Origin: Bog-756 sp963828385
GTDB taxonomy: Bacteria; Actinomycetota; Acidimicrobiia; Acidimicrobiales; RAAP-2
NCBI GenBank assembly: GCA_963828385.1
Contig: CAWHEF010000002.1
Span: 1,550,001 to 1,614,000 of the forward strand
Reading direction: 5' to 3'
DNA: 64,000 bases
Of the stretch, positions 24,809 to 32,270 are shown piece after piece. The notes beneath the pieces were generated by a model that worked only from the letters and a program-made list of their open reading frames with translations, did not search any database and was not told the origin of the DNA. The number at the start of each line of letters is the position of its first letter. Positions within the stretch are counted from its first letter, which is position 1. Made by a program: the position numbers and the translations under genes.

Positions 24809-25065
24809 CCCCTGTCAGCGTCTCGTGCCGCTCCCCTGTCAGCGTCTCGTGCCGCGACGATCGCCTCGGCGCCGATGTGCACCCCGGTCCTCGCCACCCG
24901 CGTCCGAGCTCGCGCGATGACATCGTCGACCGGCGCCCGGGACGCTCTCTCGATGAGCATCGCGCGGAGGTACTCCTGCAAGGACTTGCCGGAACGTGCC
25001 GCACGGGCGGCGAGCTCGCCGCGGACGTGGTCGGGCACGTCCCGGATGGTGATGGCAACACTCAT
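24805..25065 (-). CDS. vapB: VapB-type antitoxin with FitA-like RHH N-terminus
   Basis: The 86-residue protein begins MSVAITIRDVPDHVRGELAA, the ribbon-helix-helix DNA-binding domain of the FitA/VapB kind. It continues with the SGKSLQEYLRAMLIE helix. The C-terminal toxin-binding tail ends with a duplicated eight-residue unit (AARDADRG twice) produced by a tandem DNA repeat. It should bind its own promoter and block VapC. The stop overlaps vapC by four bases. A -10 box six bases before the ATG suggests a leaderless message. Confidence 0.88.
   Translation of the reverse strand: MSVAITIRDVPDHVRGELAARAARSGKSLQEYLRAMLIERASRAPVDDVIARARTRVARTGVHIGAEAIVAARDADRGAARDADRG
24809..24856 (-). repeat. 24-bp tandem duplication at the 3' end of vapB
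   Basis: Two adjacent 24-bp copies (24809-24832 and 24833-24856) differ by one base at the end. The length keeps the reading frame and doubles an eight-residue piece of the antitoxin tail just before the vapC start. Confidence 0.9.
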
Positions 25066-25071
25066 GCAGCC

Positions 25072-25077
25072 GTGTTA
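25072..25077 (-). promoter_or_regulatory. Putative leaderless -10 box of vapBC
   Basis: The minus strand reads TAACAC, six bases before the vapB ATG. The last base deviates from TANNNT, so it is weaker than most in this window. Confidence 0.35.
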
Positions 25078-25241
25078 GCAGCGCTGACTCTGAAATGCCG
25101 GTATTGCAGTTGATATGGCACAGACCCCAGGGACGGGCAGGGCACTCGGACCGAGACTTCCCCAGGGAAACCGGAAATAAAAATAGATAAATCTGCCTTT
25201 TACCCAGCAACGAGATGGGGCCACAGGCTCGAAAGGCGGTC

Positions 25242-25967
25242 ATGGCGATGCCGAATGCGATCGTGACGGGAGCATCGAGGGGACTCGGGGCGGCGTTGGC
25301 CGAGGGGTTGGCCGTCTCGGGATGGTCGGTGGTCATCGATGCCCGAGGAGAGAAAGCGCTCCGTGACACCGAGGCTCACATCAGGCGACAGGCAGGTGCG
25401 CAGGCGGCGATCGTGGCGCTCGCCGGTGACGTCACCGATCCTGAGCACCGGCGGCGGCTGGTGGCGGCGGCCGACATGGGCGGCCTCGACCTCCTGGTGA
25501 ACAACGCCAGCGTGCTTGGCCCCTCCCCCCAGCCGGCCCTCGTCGCCTACCCCGAGGTGGCTCTCCGAGCAGTGTTCGACGCCAATCTCTTCGCCCCGGT
25601 CGCCCTCATCCAAGAGGCGGCGGCGCTCCTGCGGTGCTCGAGCAACCCCCGGATCGTCAACGTCACCTCCGACGCCTCGGTGGAGGCCTACGAAGGGTGG
25701 GGCGGATACGGGGCATCCAAGGCCGCACTCGATCAGGCCAGCGCCGTGCTGGCCGTCGAAGAGCCGCGGATCCGGGTGTGGGCGGCCGATCCAGGAGACA
25801 TGCGCACCCAGATGCACCAAGAGGCGTTCCCCGGCGAGGACATCACGGACCGCCCATTACCCGAGACCGTGGTTCCGGGCCTGCTGGCCTTGATCGGCAG
25901 CGATCGACCGAGCGGCCGGTACCGGATCGGCGATCTCACACCGTCCACGACCGAGGTGATCCCATGA
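25242..25967 (+). CDS. Short-chain dehydrogenase/reductase
   Basis: The 241-residue NAD(P)-dependent oxidoreductase is of the classical SDR fold. The cofactor motif TGASRGLGAA is at the N-terminus. NNASVLG follows, and the catalytic pair appears as YGASKAA with Tyr and Lys, after a VTSDAS stretch. The substrate is unknown. The spacer upstream (25066-25241) has an AT-rich patch (about 25165-25205) that probably carries the promoter. ATG 25242 follows GAAAGGCGG; a start at 25215 is also possible. The stop overlaps the QueA-like gene by four bases (ATGA), forming an operon with it and the regulator. Confidence 0.9.
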   Translation: MAMPNAIVTGASRGLGAALAEGLAVSGWSVVIDARGEKALRDTEAHIRRQAGAQAAIVALAGDVTDPEHRRRLVAAADMGGLDLLVNNASVLGPSPQPALVAYPEVALRAVFDANLFAPVALIQEAAALLRCSSNPRIVNVTSDASVEAYEGWGGYGASKAALDQASAVLAVEEPRIRVWAADPGDMRTQMHQEAFPGEDITDRPLPETVVPGLLALIGSDRPSGRYRIGDLTPSTTEVIP

Positions 25968-27026
25968 GCACCATCGCAACCGTTCACCGCCGGGCCGAGC
26001 TCCTTCACTTCGACCTCCCATCCGACCTGGAGGCTGCCTCGCCTCCCGAGGCCCGGGGTCTGACCCGTGACGCCGTGCGCATGCTCGTCGCCGAGCGCCG
26101 TGACGGAACGCTGACCGACACCCACTTCTCCGAGCTTCCGCGCTTTCTCCACGAGGGCGACCTGGTGGTGGTCAACACGTCGGGCACCCTGGCGGCGGAG
26201 GTGACCGGGACCGACGCTGGGGGTCACGATCGTCGACGTGCACTTCTCCACCCAGCTTCCCGTCGACCTGTGGACGGTGGAGCTGCGGAGGTCGGGACAG
26301 CCCTGGTTCGGAGCTTCGGCCGGCGAGCCGATCGATCTGCCTGCCGGCGGCAGCGTGGCCCTGTTGGCACCGTATGCCGTCCACCCCGACGGGGTGCGTC
26401 TCTGGGTGGCGTCCGTCGACGTCCCGACCCGGCTCCACACCTACCTGGTCGAGCACGGAAGACCGATCCGCTACGGGTATGTCCGCGGGCAGTGGCCGAT
26501 CTCGGCCTATCAGAACGTCTACGTCACCGAACCTGGGTCGGCCGAGATGCCGAGCGCCGGACGCCCCTTCACACCGGAGATGGTGACCCGGCTGGTGGCG
26601 GCCGGCATCGGGGTCTCTCCCATCGTGCTCCACACCGGGGTCGCCTCCCTCGAGGCATCAGAGCCGCCCTACCCGGAGTACTTCCGTGTCCCGGGGACGA
26701 CGGCCAACCGGATCAACGACACCCGTCGTGACGGCGGCCGGGTGGTGGCCATCGGCACCACGGTCGTCCGTGCCCTCGAATCCGTCGTGGACCTCCACGG
26801 GCTGGTGCACCCGAGCGCCGGTTGGACCGACACCGTCATCACCGCCGATCGGGACATCCGTGCCATCGACGGGCTCATGACCGGATGGCATGAGCCCGAA
26901 GCGTCACACCTGGCCATGCTGGAAGCGGTGGCCGGTCGGGAGCTGCTCGAGGCCTCCTATGCCGAAGCACTGGACAAGGGCTACCTCTGGCACGAGTTCG
27001 GCGACACCCACCTGGTGCTGCGATGA
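25964..27026 (+). CDS. QueA-like S-adenosylmethionine:tRNA ribosyltransferase-isomerase paralogue (one-base frameshift)
   Basis: True QueA transfers the ribosyl part of SAM to 7-aminomethyl-7-deazaguanine in tRNA during queuosine synthesis. Here the N-terminal part (ending at about 26215) has FDLPSDLEAASPPEARGLTR and GDLVVVNTSGTLAAEV. After a five-G run (26219-26223) the phase changes, and TIVDVHFSTQLP, HTYLVEHGRPIRYGYV, GVSPIVLHTGVASLE and VVAIGTTVVRALE follow. Removing one G restores about 353 residues, the normal QueA length. Several family positions differ from canonical QueA: the N-terminal DASRLL motif is replaced by the GLTRDAVRMLVAE region. No other queuosine gene is nearby, so the substrate may not be preQ1-tRNA. 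Confidence 0.82.
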
Positions 27027-27712
27027 CCCATGCTGACGGCGCGAACCGACTGGCGGCGGTGCCCTCGACCCGGCGGGCCATCCTCTCCTCGCTCAAGCGC
27101 AACGGAGGCCGGCGGGCCAAGGATCTCGCCGACGAGCTGAACCTGACCGTCCCGGCCGTCAGGCAGCAGTTGGCACGCCTTGCCCAGGACGGGCTGGTGG
27201 TCCATCGCCGGGAGCCTGAAGGCCGGGGACGACCGACCCATGTCTACGAGCTGGCACCGGAGGCGGACGAGCTGTTCCCGAGGAGGTACGACGACCTCAC
27301 CGCCGAGCTGCTCGGCTACCTGGGTGGCCCGACGAGTGCCGAGGTGACCGAGCTCTTCGAGCGGCGGCGGCGGCGGCGTCTCCGGGCCGCCGAGGTGCGC
27401 CTGGCCGGCTTGGACCTCGACGCCAAGGTCCACGAGCTGGCCCGGATCCTGGACGAAGACGGCTACCTGGCCGGCGTCGAAGGCGTCGCCGACGGCGAAT
27501 GGTTGATCGTGGAGCACAACTGTGCCATCCGGTCCGTGGCCGCCGGCTACGGCCAGGCCTGCACGAGCGAGATCGAGTTCATCCGTGATGCGCTTCCCGG
27601 AGCCGACGTTTCCCGGGTCTCCCACATCATGAAGGGAGCCCACGTCTGTGCCTACCGGGTCCGCGCCACCGGGTCGGCAGAATGCGGCTCTCCCTCGACC
27701 GGATTGGGCTGA
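27023..27712 (+). CDS. SufR-like HTH regulator with putative Fe-S ligands
   Basis: The product is 229 residues. An N-terminal winged helix (RRAILSSLKRNGGRRAKDLA, then LTVPAVRQQLARLAQDGLV) has the DeoR/ArsR-like fold of SufR. The C-terminal domain carries Cys residues in EHNCAIRSVA, GQACTSEIEF and GAHVCAYRV, the spacing by which SufR-family repressors hold an Fe-S cluster. It probably senses Fe-S status or redox. The start overlaps the QueA-like stop (ATGA), so it is cotranscribed with the SDR and the QueA paralogue. No suf genes are next to it in the window. The start could also be a few codons downstream. Confidence 0.85.
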   Translation: MTHADGANRLAAVPSTRRAILSSLKRNGGRRAKDLADELNLTVPAVRQQLARLAQDGLVVHRREPEGRGRPTHVYELAPEADELFPRRYDDLTAELLGYLGGPTSAEVTELFERRRRRRLRAAEVRLAGLDLDAKVHELARILDEDGYLAGVEGVADGEWLIVEHNCAIRSVAAGYGQACTSEIEFIRDALPGADVSRVSHIMKGAHVCAYRVRATGSAECGSPSTGLG

Positions 27713-27746
27713 GGCAACGGCCACCGCCAACCCTGGGCGAGTGGAG

Positions 27747-27986
27747 TCAGGGACCCTCGTCGAAGGATGCCCCCGAGGATGGGGAGCCGGCGAGCAGGGT
27801 CACCGCCTTCTCGATGGAGCGACGGGCCCGGGTGATGCGGCGCTCCTCGGCGGTGAACGCCGGGTCGGGTCCCTCCCCGCGCCGCACGGACTCGGTCGCC
27901 TGCCGCAGGCGGTCGATCGCCAGGTCGGCGAGCTGGTCGCCGATTCCGGCCAGCCGGTCGGCGATGGCGTCGAGGTCGTCCGCCAT
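27747..27986 (-). CDS. Small helical hypothetical protein
   Basis: The 79-residue protein begins MADDLDAIADRLAGIGDQLA, a heptad-like amphipathic helix, followed by a second helix rich in Arg/Glu (AEERRITRARRSIEKAVTLL). I do not recognise a family. It starts 5 bases after the acyl-CoA ligase stop in the same direction, so it is probably cotranscribed with it. Confidence 0.62.
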   Translation of the reverse strand: MADDLDAIADRLAGIGDQLADLAIDRLRQATESVRRGEGPDPAFTAEERRITRARRSIEKAVTLLAGSPSSGASFDEGP

Positions 27987-27990
27987 CCGG

Positions 27991-29625
27991 TCAGCGATCC
28001 GAGGGGAGCTCGGTCTCGACGACGTCCAGTCCCCCCTCGGCATAGCTCGCCCGTATGGCCTTTTTGTCGAACTTCCCGACGCTCGTCTTCGGGATCTCCT
28101 CGACGAACGCCCACCGTTCGGGGAGCCACCACCGGCTCACCCGGCCGGAGAGGAACTCGATCAGCTCGGGGACCTGTGGCTGTTGACCGGGCTCGGCGAC
28201 GACGGCCACCAGGGGTCGCTCGCTCCACCGCTCGTCGGGCACGGCGATGACCGCCGCCTCGATCACCGCCGGATGGGCCATGACCTCGTTCTCGAGCTCG
28301 ACCGAGGAGATCCACTCCCCGCCCGACTTGATCACGTCCTTCGTCCGGTCGCTGATCTGCATGTAGCCCATGCCGTCGAGCGTCCCGATGTCGCCGGTGC
28401 GGAGCCAGCAGTCGTGGAACCGTTCGGGGGAAGGGTCCTTGTAGTAAGACGAGGCGATCCAGGGACCGCGCACCTCGAACTCCCCCACGGCCGCGCCGTC
28501 GTCGGGGAGGACGGTGCCGTCCTCTGCCACCACCCGGACCTCGACGCCGGGGACCACGCGGCCCGCCTTGGTCCGCCACTCGATCTCCTCCTCGGGGGCG
28601 ACACCCCGTGGCGGGAGGGCCAGGGAGCAGAGGGGGCTCGTCTCGGTCATCCCCCAGCCCTGGACCATCTCGACCCCGAGCTCGTCGCGGTACCGCTCGA
28701 TCAGCTGGCGGGGGACGGCGGCTCCTCCGGCCGTGATCATCCGCAGGGACGAGAGGTCGACAGGGGTGCTCTGGGCGTGGCGGAGGAGCTCGCTCCAGAT
28801 GGTGGGAACCCCGGCCGAGAGCGTGGGCCGGTGCCTCTCGATGATGGCGGCCAGCGGAGCGGGCTGCAGGAACTGCTGGGGCATGATCAGGTCGGCGCCG
28901 GTCATGAACGCCCCATAGGGGGTGCCCCAGGCGTTGGCGTGGAACATCGGGACGATGGAAAGCACGCGGTCCCGGTCGCTGATGCCGAGCGACGAGGCCG
29001 AGGTGATGGCGAAGGAGTGGAGGTAGGTGGAGCGATGGCTGTAGACCACCCCCTTGGGATTGCCCGTCGTCCCTGACGTGTAGCACATGGCCGCCGCGCT
29101 TCTCTCGTCGAGCTCGGGCCACGCATAGTCACCGTCCTCGGCCGCCAACAGCTCCTCGTAAGAAAGGGTCTCCCCGAGGTCGCCGCCCTCTCCGCCGCCT
29201 GTCACCACGAAGTGCTTCACCGTCGTCAGCTGGTCACGCACCCGGACGAGAAGGGGAACGATCGACTCGTCGACCAGGATCACCTTGTCCTCGGCGTGGT
29301 TGATGACGTAGCCGAGCTGCTCGGGGAAGAGCCGGAGGTTGAGTGTGTGAAGGACGGCTCCCATCCCCGGTATGCCGAGGTAGGCCTCCTGGTGGGTCTG
29401 GTTGTTCCACAGGAAGGTCCCGACCCGGTCACCGTCCCCCACGCCGAGGCGGTCGAGGGCGTGGGCGAGCCGCCCGGCCCGGTCCGCCACCTCTGCGAAC
29501 GTCGCCCGCTGTGCCTCCCCCGCCGGCCCGGTGATGGTGATGACCTCGCTGTCGCCGTAGACGTCCCGGCCGTGGCGGAGCATGCCGCTCACCAGCAACG
29601 GTGCGTCCTGCATGGTGCTGAGCAC
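27991..29625 (-). CDS. Long-chain fatty-acid-CoA ligase (AMP-forming)
   Basis: This ANL-superfamily ligase activates a fatty acid to acyl-AMP and then acyl-CoA. In 544 residues the core motifs are complete: YTSGTTGNPKGVVYSHRS (A3), GWGMTETSPL (A5), RTGDIG (A7) with KDVIKSGGEWISSVELE (A8), and a C-terminal Lys in KTSVGKFDKKAIR (A10). The closest annotated group is the medium/long-chain FadD type. The GTG at 29625 has GGGGGAG six bases upstream and is preferred over ATG 29613. It is the first gene of a two-gene unit with a small helical protein. Confidence 0.93.
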   Translation of the reverse strand: MLSTMQDAPLLVSGMLRHGRDVYGDSEVITITGPAGEAQRATFAEVADRAGRLAHALDRLGVGDGDRVGTFLWNNQTHQEAYLGIPGMGAVLHTLNLRLFPEQLGYVINHAEDKVILVDESIVPLLVRVRDQLTTVKHFVVTGGGEGGDLGETLSYEELLAAEDGDYAWPELDERSAAAMCYTSGTTGNPKGVVYSHRSTYLHSFAITSASSLGISDRDRVLSIVPMFHANAWGTPYGAFMTGADLIMPQQFLQPAPLAAIIERHRPTLSAGVPTIWSELLRHAQSTPVDLSSLRMITAGGAAVPRQLIERYRDELGVEMVQGWGMTETSPLCSLALPPRGVAPEEEIEWRTKAGRVVPGVEVRVVAEDGTVLPDDGAAVGEFEVRGPWIASSYYKDPSPERFHDCWLRTGDIGTLDGMGYMQISDRTKDVIKSGGEWISSVELENEVMAHPAVIEAAVIAVPDERWSERPLVAVVAEPGQQPQVPELIEFLSGRVSRWWLPERWAFVEEIPKTSVGKFDKKAIRASYAEGGLDVVETELPSDR

Positions 29626-29908
29626 GGTGCACTCCCCCTGTCTCGTCGTCCGGCGCGGAACGCCGCCGGTGTGGCGAGCATACCGAGGGGCCGGGGCCGA
29701 TCACAGGGCCGGACCGGCCCGAACCCTTGCCTCCCCACCGTCAGCACTGGTCTACTGGAGCTGCCCTTGGACCCCGTCCGGCCGAGGCACCCGGAGGTGC
29801 CGGCACCGGTCGGAGCCGTGGCCGTGTCCCTTCGGGACCGGCTCTGCGTCCTCGACCCCTGAGCTGGGCTGCTCACCACTGCGAGCTCGTTCTTCTCGGG
29901 GTGTGACG

Positions 29909-30852
29909 ATGGGCAAAGCGCTGGGACTCGTGGCTGCCGGCATCGCTGCGGTCATGTTCGGCGTGGTCGTCGTGGTCTCGTTGGCGGGAGGCGGCGATGT
30001 CACCCCTTCGGCGTCGGCCACGGCGGCCATCCCGGCCGACATGATCGCCCTCTATGAGCAGGCCGCCTCCGCCTGCCCAGGGTTGCCCTGGACGGTGCTG
30101 GCCGCCATCGGCACCGTCGAGTCGTCGAACGGCACCTCGGACCTCCCCGGGGTGCACTCGGGGAGCAACTACGCCGGAGCGGAGGGGCCGATGCAGTTCG
30201 AGCCGGCGACCTTTGCCGAGTACGACACGCCGGTCCCCCCGGCGGGTCGGACCCGCCGAGCCCCTACGACCCAACCGATGCCACCTACGCGGCTGCCCGG
30301 CTGCTGTGCGCCAACGGTGCCGCCGGCGGGGCCGACCTCGAGGCGGCCGTGTTCGCCTACAACCACGACACCGGTTACGTGGACGAGGTGTTGGCACTGG
30401 CACAGAGCTACGGCGAGCGCCCGGCGGGCAGCGTCGGTGCGACGACTACGGCCGGAGGCATCGCCGTCGACTGGGCGCTGGCCGAGGTTGGGACGCCCTA
30501 TGTGTGGGGCGGTGAGACCCCGGGAGTCGGGTTCGACTGCTCGGGACTCGTCCAGGCCGCCTACGAGGCTGCCGGCGTCGCGCTCCCCCGTGTGGCCCAG
30601 GACCAGTTCGACGCTGGACCGGAGCTCCCACCGGGCGCACCTCTCGACCCCGGCGACCTGGTGTTCTTCGGCAGCGGACCGACCGACGTCTCCCACGTGG
30701 GCATCTTCGTGGGCATCGAAGCCGGCCAGGCGGTGATGGTGGACGCCCCGTACACCGGTGTCGACGTGCGGGTCGAGCCCTTCCCCACCGAGGTCGGTGC
30801 CTCCTGGGGCAGCGACATCTTCGTCGGCGCCACGCAACCGGGTGCACCATGA
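29909..30852 (+). CDS. Secreted lysozyme-like/NlpC-P60 bifunctional cell-wall hydrolase (one-base frameshift)
   Basis: A signal anchor (LGLVAAGIAAVMFGVVVVVS, about 5-24) exports the protein. A lysozyme-like/SLT domain (WTVLAAIGTVESSNG with the catalytic Glu, later GPMQFEPATFAEY) is followed by an NlpC/P60 domain with GFDCSGLVQAAYEAAG (catalytic Cys), SHVGIFVG (His) and a third polar residue. The coding phase changes at the six-C run 30235-30240; adding one C joins the domains and gives about 314 residues. The conserved middle segment (DPTDATYAAARLLC and FAYNHDTGYVDEVL) reads in the second phase. It should cleave peptidoglycan glycan and peptide bonds during growth or division. The ATG at 29909 is tentative because no strong ribosome-binding site is seen. 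Confidence 0.87.
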
Positions 30853-30918
30853 GCTCGTGTCGTGCCCACCACTTGAACCCGGCTCCCGAGATGCGCTGGT
30901 CCCTGAGGAGGCTGCGTC

Positions 30919-31104
30919 ATGCGCTTCCATCGGATCACCGTTCGACCACGACAAATGGGTGGCCAGCCTTGCATTCGCGGCTGCGGATCTCTGTCGCCGC
31001 ATCGTCGACCGGTACCTGTGGGTCGAGTCGCCGCGGGCCTGGCAAAAGCCGGACACGACGCCGTCCACGCCGGCGCCTATGGCCTCTCTCGGGCTGACGG
31101 AGAG
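30919..31104 (+). pseudogene. Remnant of a DUF433-DUF5615 toxin-antitoxin pair
   Basis: The start MRFHRITVRPRQMGGQPCIRG is the opening of DUF433 antitoxins, where the MGG.PCIRG motif is diagnostic. It then loses phase: LRISVAA appears in the next frame and IVDRYLWVESP in the third. Soon after, VAAGLAKAGHDAVHAGAYGL is the N-terminal part of DUF5615 PIN-like (Mut7-C) toxins, which normally follow DUF433. Both proteins are far too short (about 75 and 110 residues are normal), so an internal deletion has fused the two heads. Assembly indels alone cannot explain the missing length. Confidence 0.6.
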
Positions 31105-31128
31105 CGAGGCTGTGCAAAGCTCGACCTG

Positions 31129-31666
31129 GTGGACTCTCGCCCGACGATCTACGTGATGGTCGGGCTGCCCGGAGCAGGCAAAACCACTCGCGCCCGCCAG
31201 ATCGAAGCGGAGCATCCTGCGCTGCGACTCACCCTCGATGAGTGGATGGTCCCACTCTTCGGAGAGCCGGACGCTGGTGGGAAACAGGATGTCCTCGAAG
31301 GTCGTCTCATTTGGCTTGCAATACGTGCCCTTCGGATCGGGGTCAGCGTGATCCTGGACTTTGGCGTCTGGAGTCGAGATGAGCGCTCGGCACTCCGATG
31401 GCTAGCCGGTGAGGCGGGAGCGACCTGCGAACTGCACTACCTGGCGATCGACCAGGAACACCAACAGCGTCGGCTTGAATCCAGGTTCGAACGCGGAACC
31501 CGGCTCGACATATGAGATGAGGTATTTCGACCTCGACAAGTTCAGGAGTCAGTTTCAGGTTCCGAGCCAGGACGAGCTGACGACCGAACAGATAGACATG
31601 CCGCCAGCCGGGCACGCCTCGTGGGGATCGTGGGCATCTGAACGCTGGCCTTCGTTCGTTCCGTAG
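31129..31666 (+). CDS. P-loop kinase-like ATP-binding protein (one-base frameshift)
   Basis: Walker A MVGLPGAGKTTRARQIE is near the N-terminus (about 10-26), with LRLTLDEWMVPLFGEPD and VSVILDFGVWSRDERSAL following. This is the AAA_33/zeta-toxin-like group of small nucleoside or antibiotic kinases. The phase shifts near 31495: removing one G restores FER-EPGSTYEMRYFDLDKFRS and a full C-terminus, giving about 178 residues, the usual length. The substrate is unknown; family members have been annotated as kinases of nucleosides, sugars or antibiotics. It lies between two toxin-antitoxin remnants. The GTG at 31129 lacks a good ribosome-binding site. Confidence 0.72.
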
Positions 31667-31872
31667 CAGGCCGGGTCGCTCGGGAACGAAGCGTTCGGGG
31701 CCGGGCATCATGGTCGAGAACAAGGCGTACTTTCGCTGACGCGGCACCAGCTCGACACCCGCATCTCCGCCACCCCGGAGCCGGCTCGGGAAGTCACGCC
31801 CAGGGCATCGATCGAACGAGAATCGAATGAGACAGGTCCGCAGATCTGCCCCGATCTACGGTCATTCGCAGT

Positions 31873-31878
31873 CATACT
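31873..31878 (+). promoter_or_regulatory. Leaderless -10 box of the RHH antitoxin
   Basis: CATACT is followed by six bases and the GTG at 31885. Confidence 0.4.
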
Positions 31879-31884
31879 GCTGGT

Positions 31885-32133
31885 GTGAGGATTGCGATTT
31901 CTATCCCAAACGACACCTACGAGCGGGCATCCCAGAGCGCCCGGGATCTGGGCATGAGCCGCTCCGAGTTCTTCTCTCGTGCGGCTGCCCACTACCTGGA
32001 CGAGCTGGACCGCGAATCGGTAGGCCACCAGATCGACCGTGCCGTCACCCCCTTCAGTGACTCCGATGACTCCGTCGCCGACGCGGTGAGCATCAGCCAC
32101 CGACTGCTGACCGGCGCCACAGACGACTGGTGA
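31885..32133 (+). CDS. Ribbon-helix-helix antitoxin, MazE-like partner of a broken MazF
   Basis: The 82-residue protein begins MRIAISIPNDTYERASQSAR and continues LGMSRSEFFSRAAAHYLDEL, the ribbon-helix-helix DNA-binding fold of actinobacterial MazE/VapB-like antitoxins. The acidic C-terminal tail normally inserts into the toxin. The stop overlaps the start of a MazF fragment as GTGA, as in intact operons. Because that toxin is truncated, this is now an orphan antitoxin. It may still repress its own promoter or neutralise related toxins elsewhere in the genome. Confidence 0.83.
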   Translation: MRIAISIPNDTYERASQSARDLGMSRSEFFSRAAAHYLDELDRESVGHQIDRAVTPFSDSDDSVADAVSISHRLLTGATDDW

Positions 32134-32270
32134 TCGACCGGGAGGCGGAATGTAGTGGGCCGACCTCGGACGACGCTCGGTTAGCGCCCGGCCAAGCGGC
32201 GTCCCGAGCACGAGGTTGCCGGCCATGTCCGGCAACCTGTTCCTGTCCGCTGCCACCACCGGGCTGCTAC
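32130..32270 (+). pseudogene. Truncated MazF/PemK-type toxin remnant
   Basis: After the GTG that overlaps the antitoxin stop, the MazF signature WADLGRRS appears one phase off, followed by a deletion. Further on MSGNLFLSAATTGLLP resembles the later MazF strand (PGNV.L....TGL). Only about 45 codons remain of about 110, and the end of gltD at 32267 cuts the rest. Both an internal deletion and loss of the C-terminus are needed to explain this, so it is not an assembly indel alone. Confidence 0.55.

Noticed and set aside
24812..24856. CRISPR-like short repeat
   Set aside because: There are only two adjacent copies with no spacer; they are a tandem duplication inside vapB.
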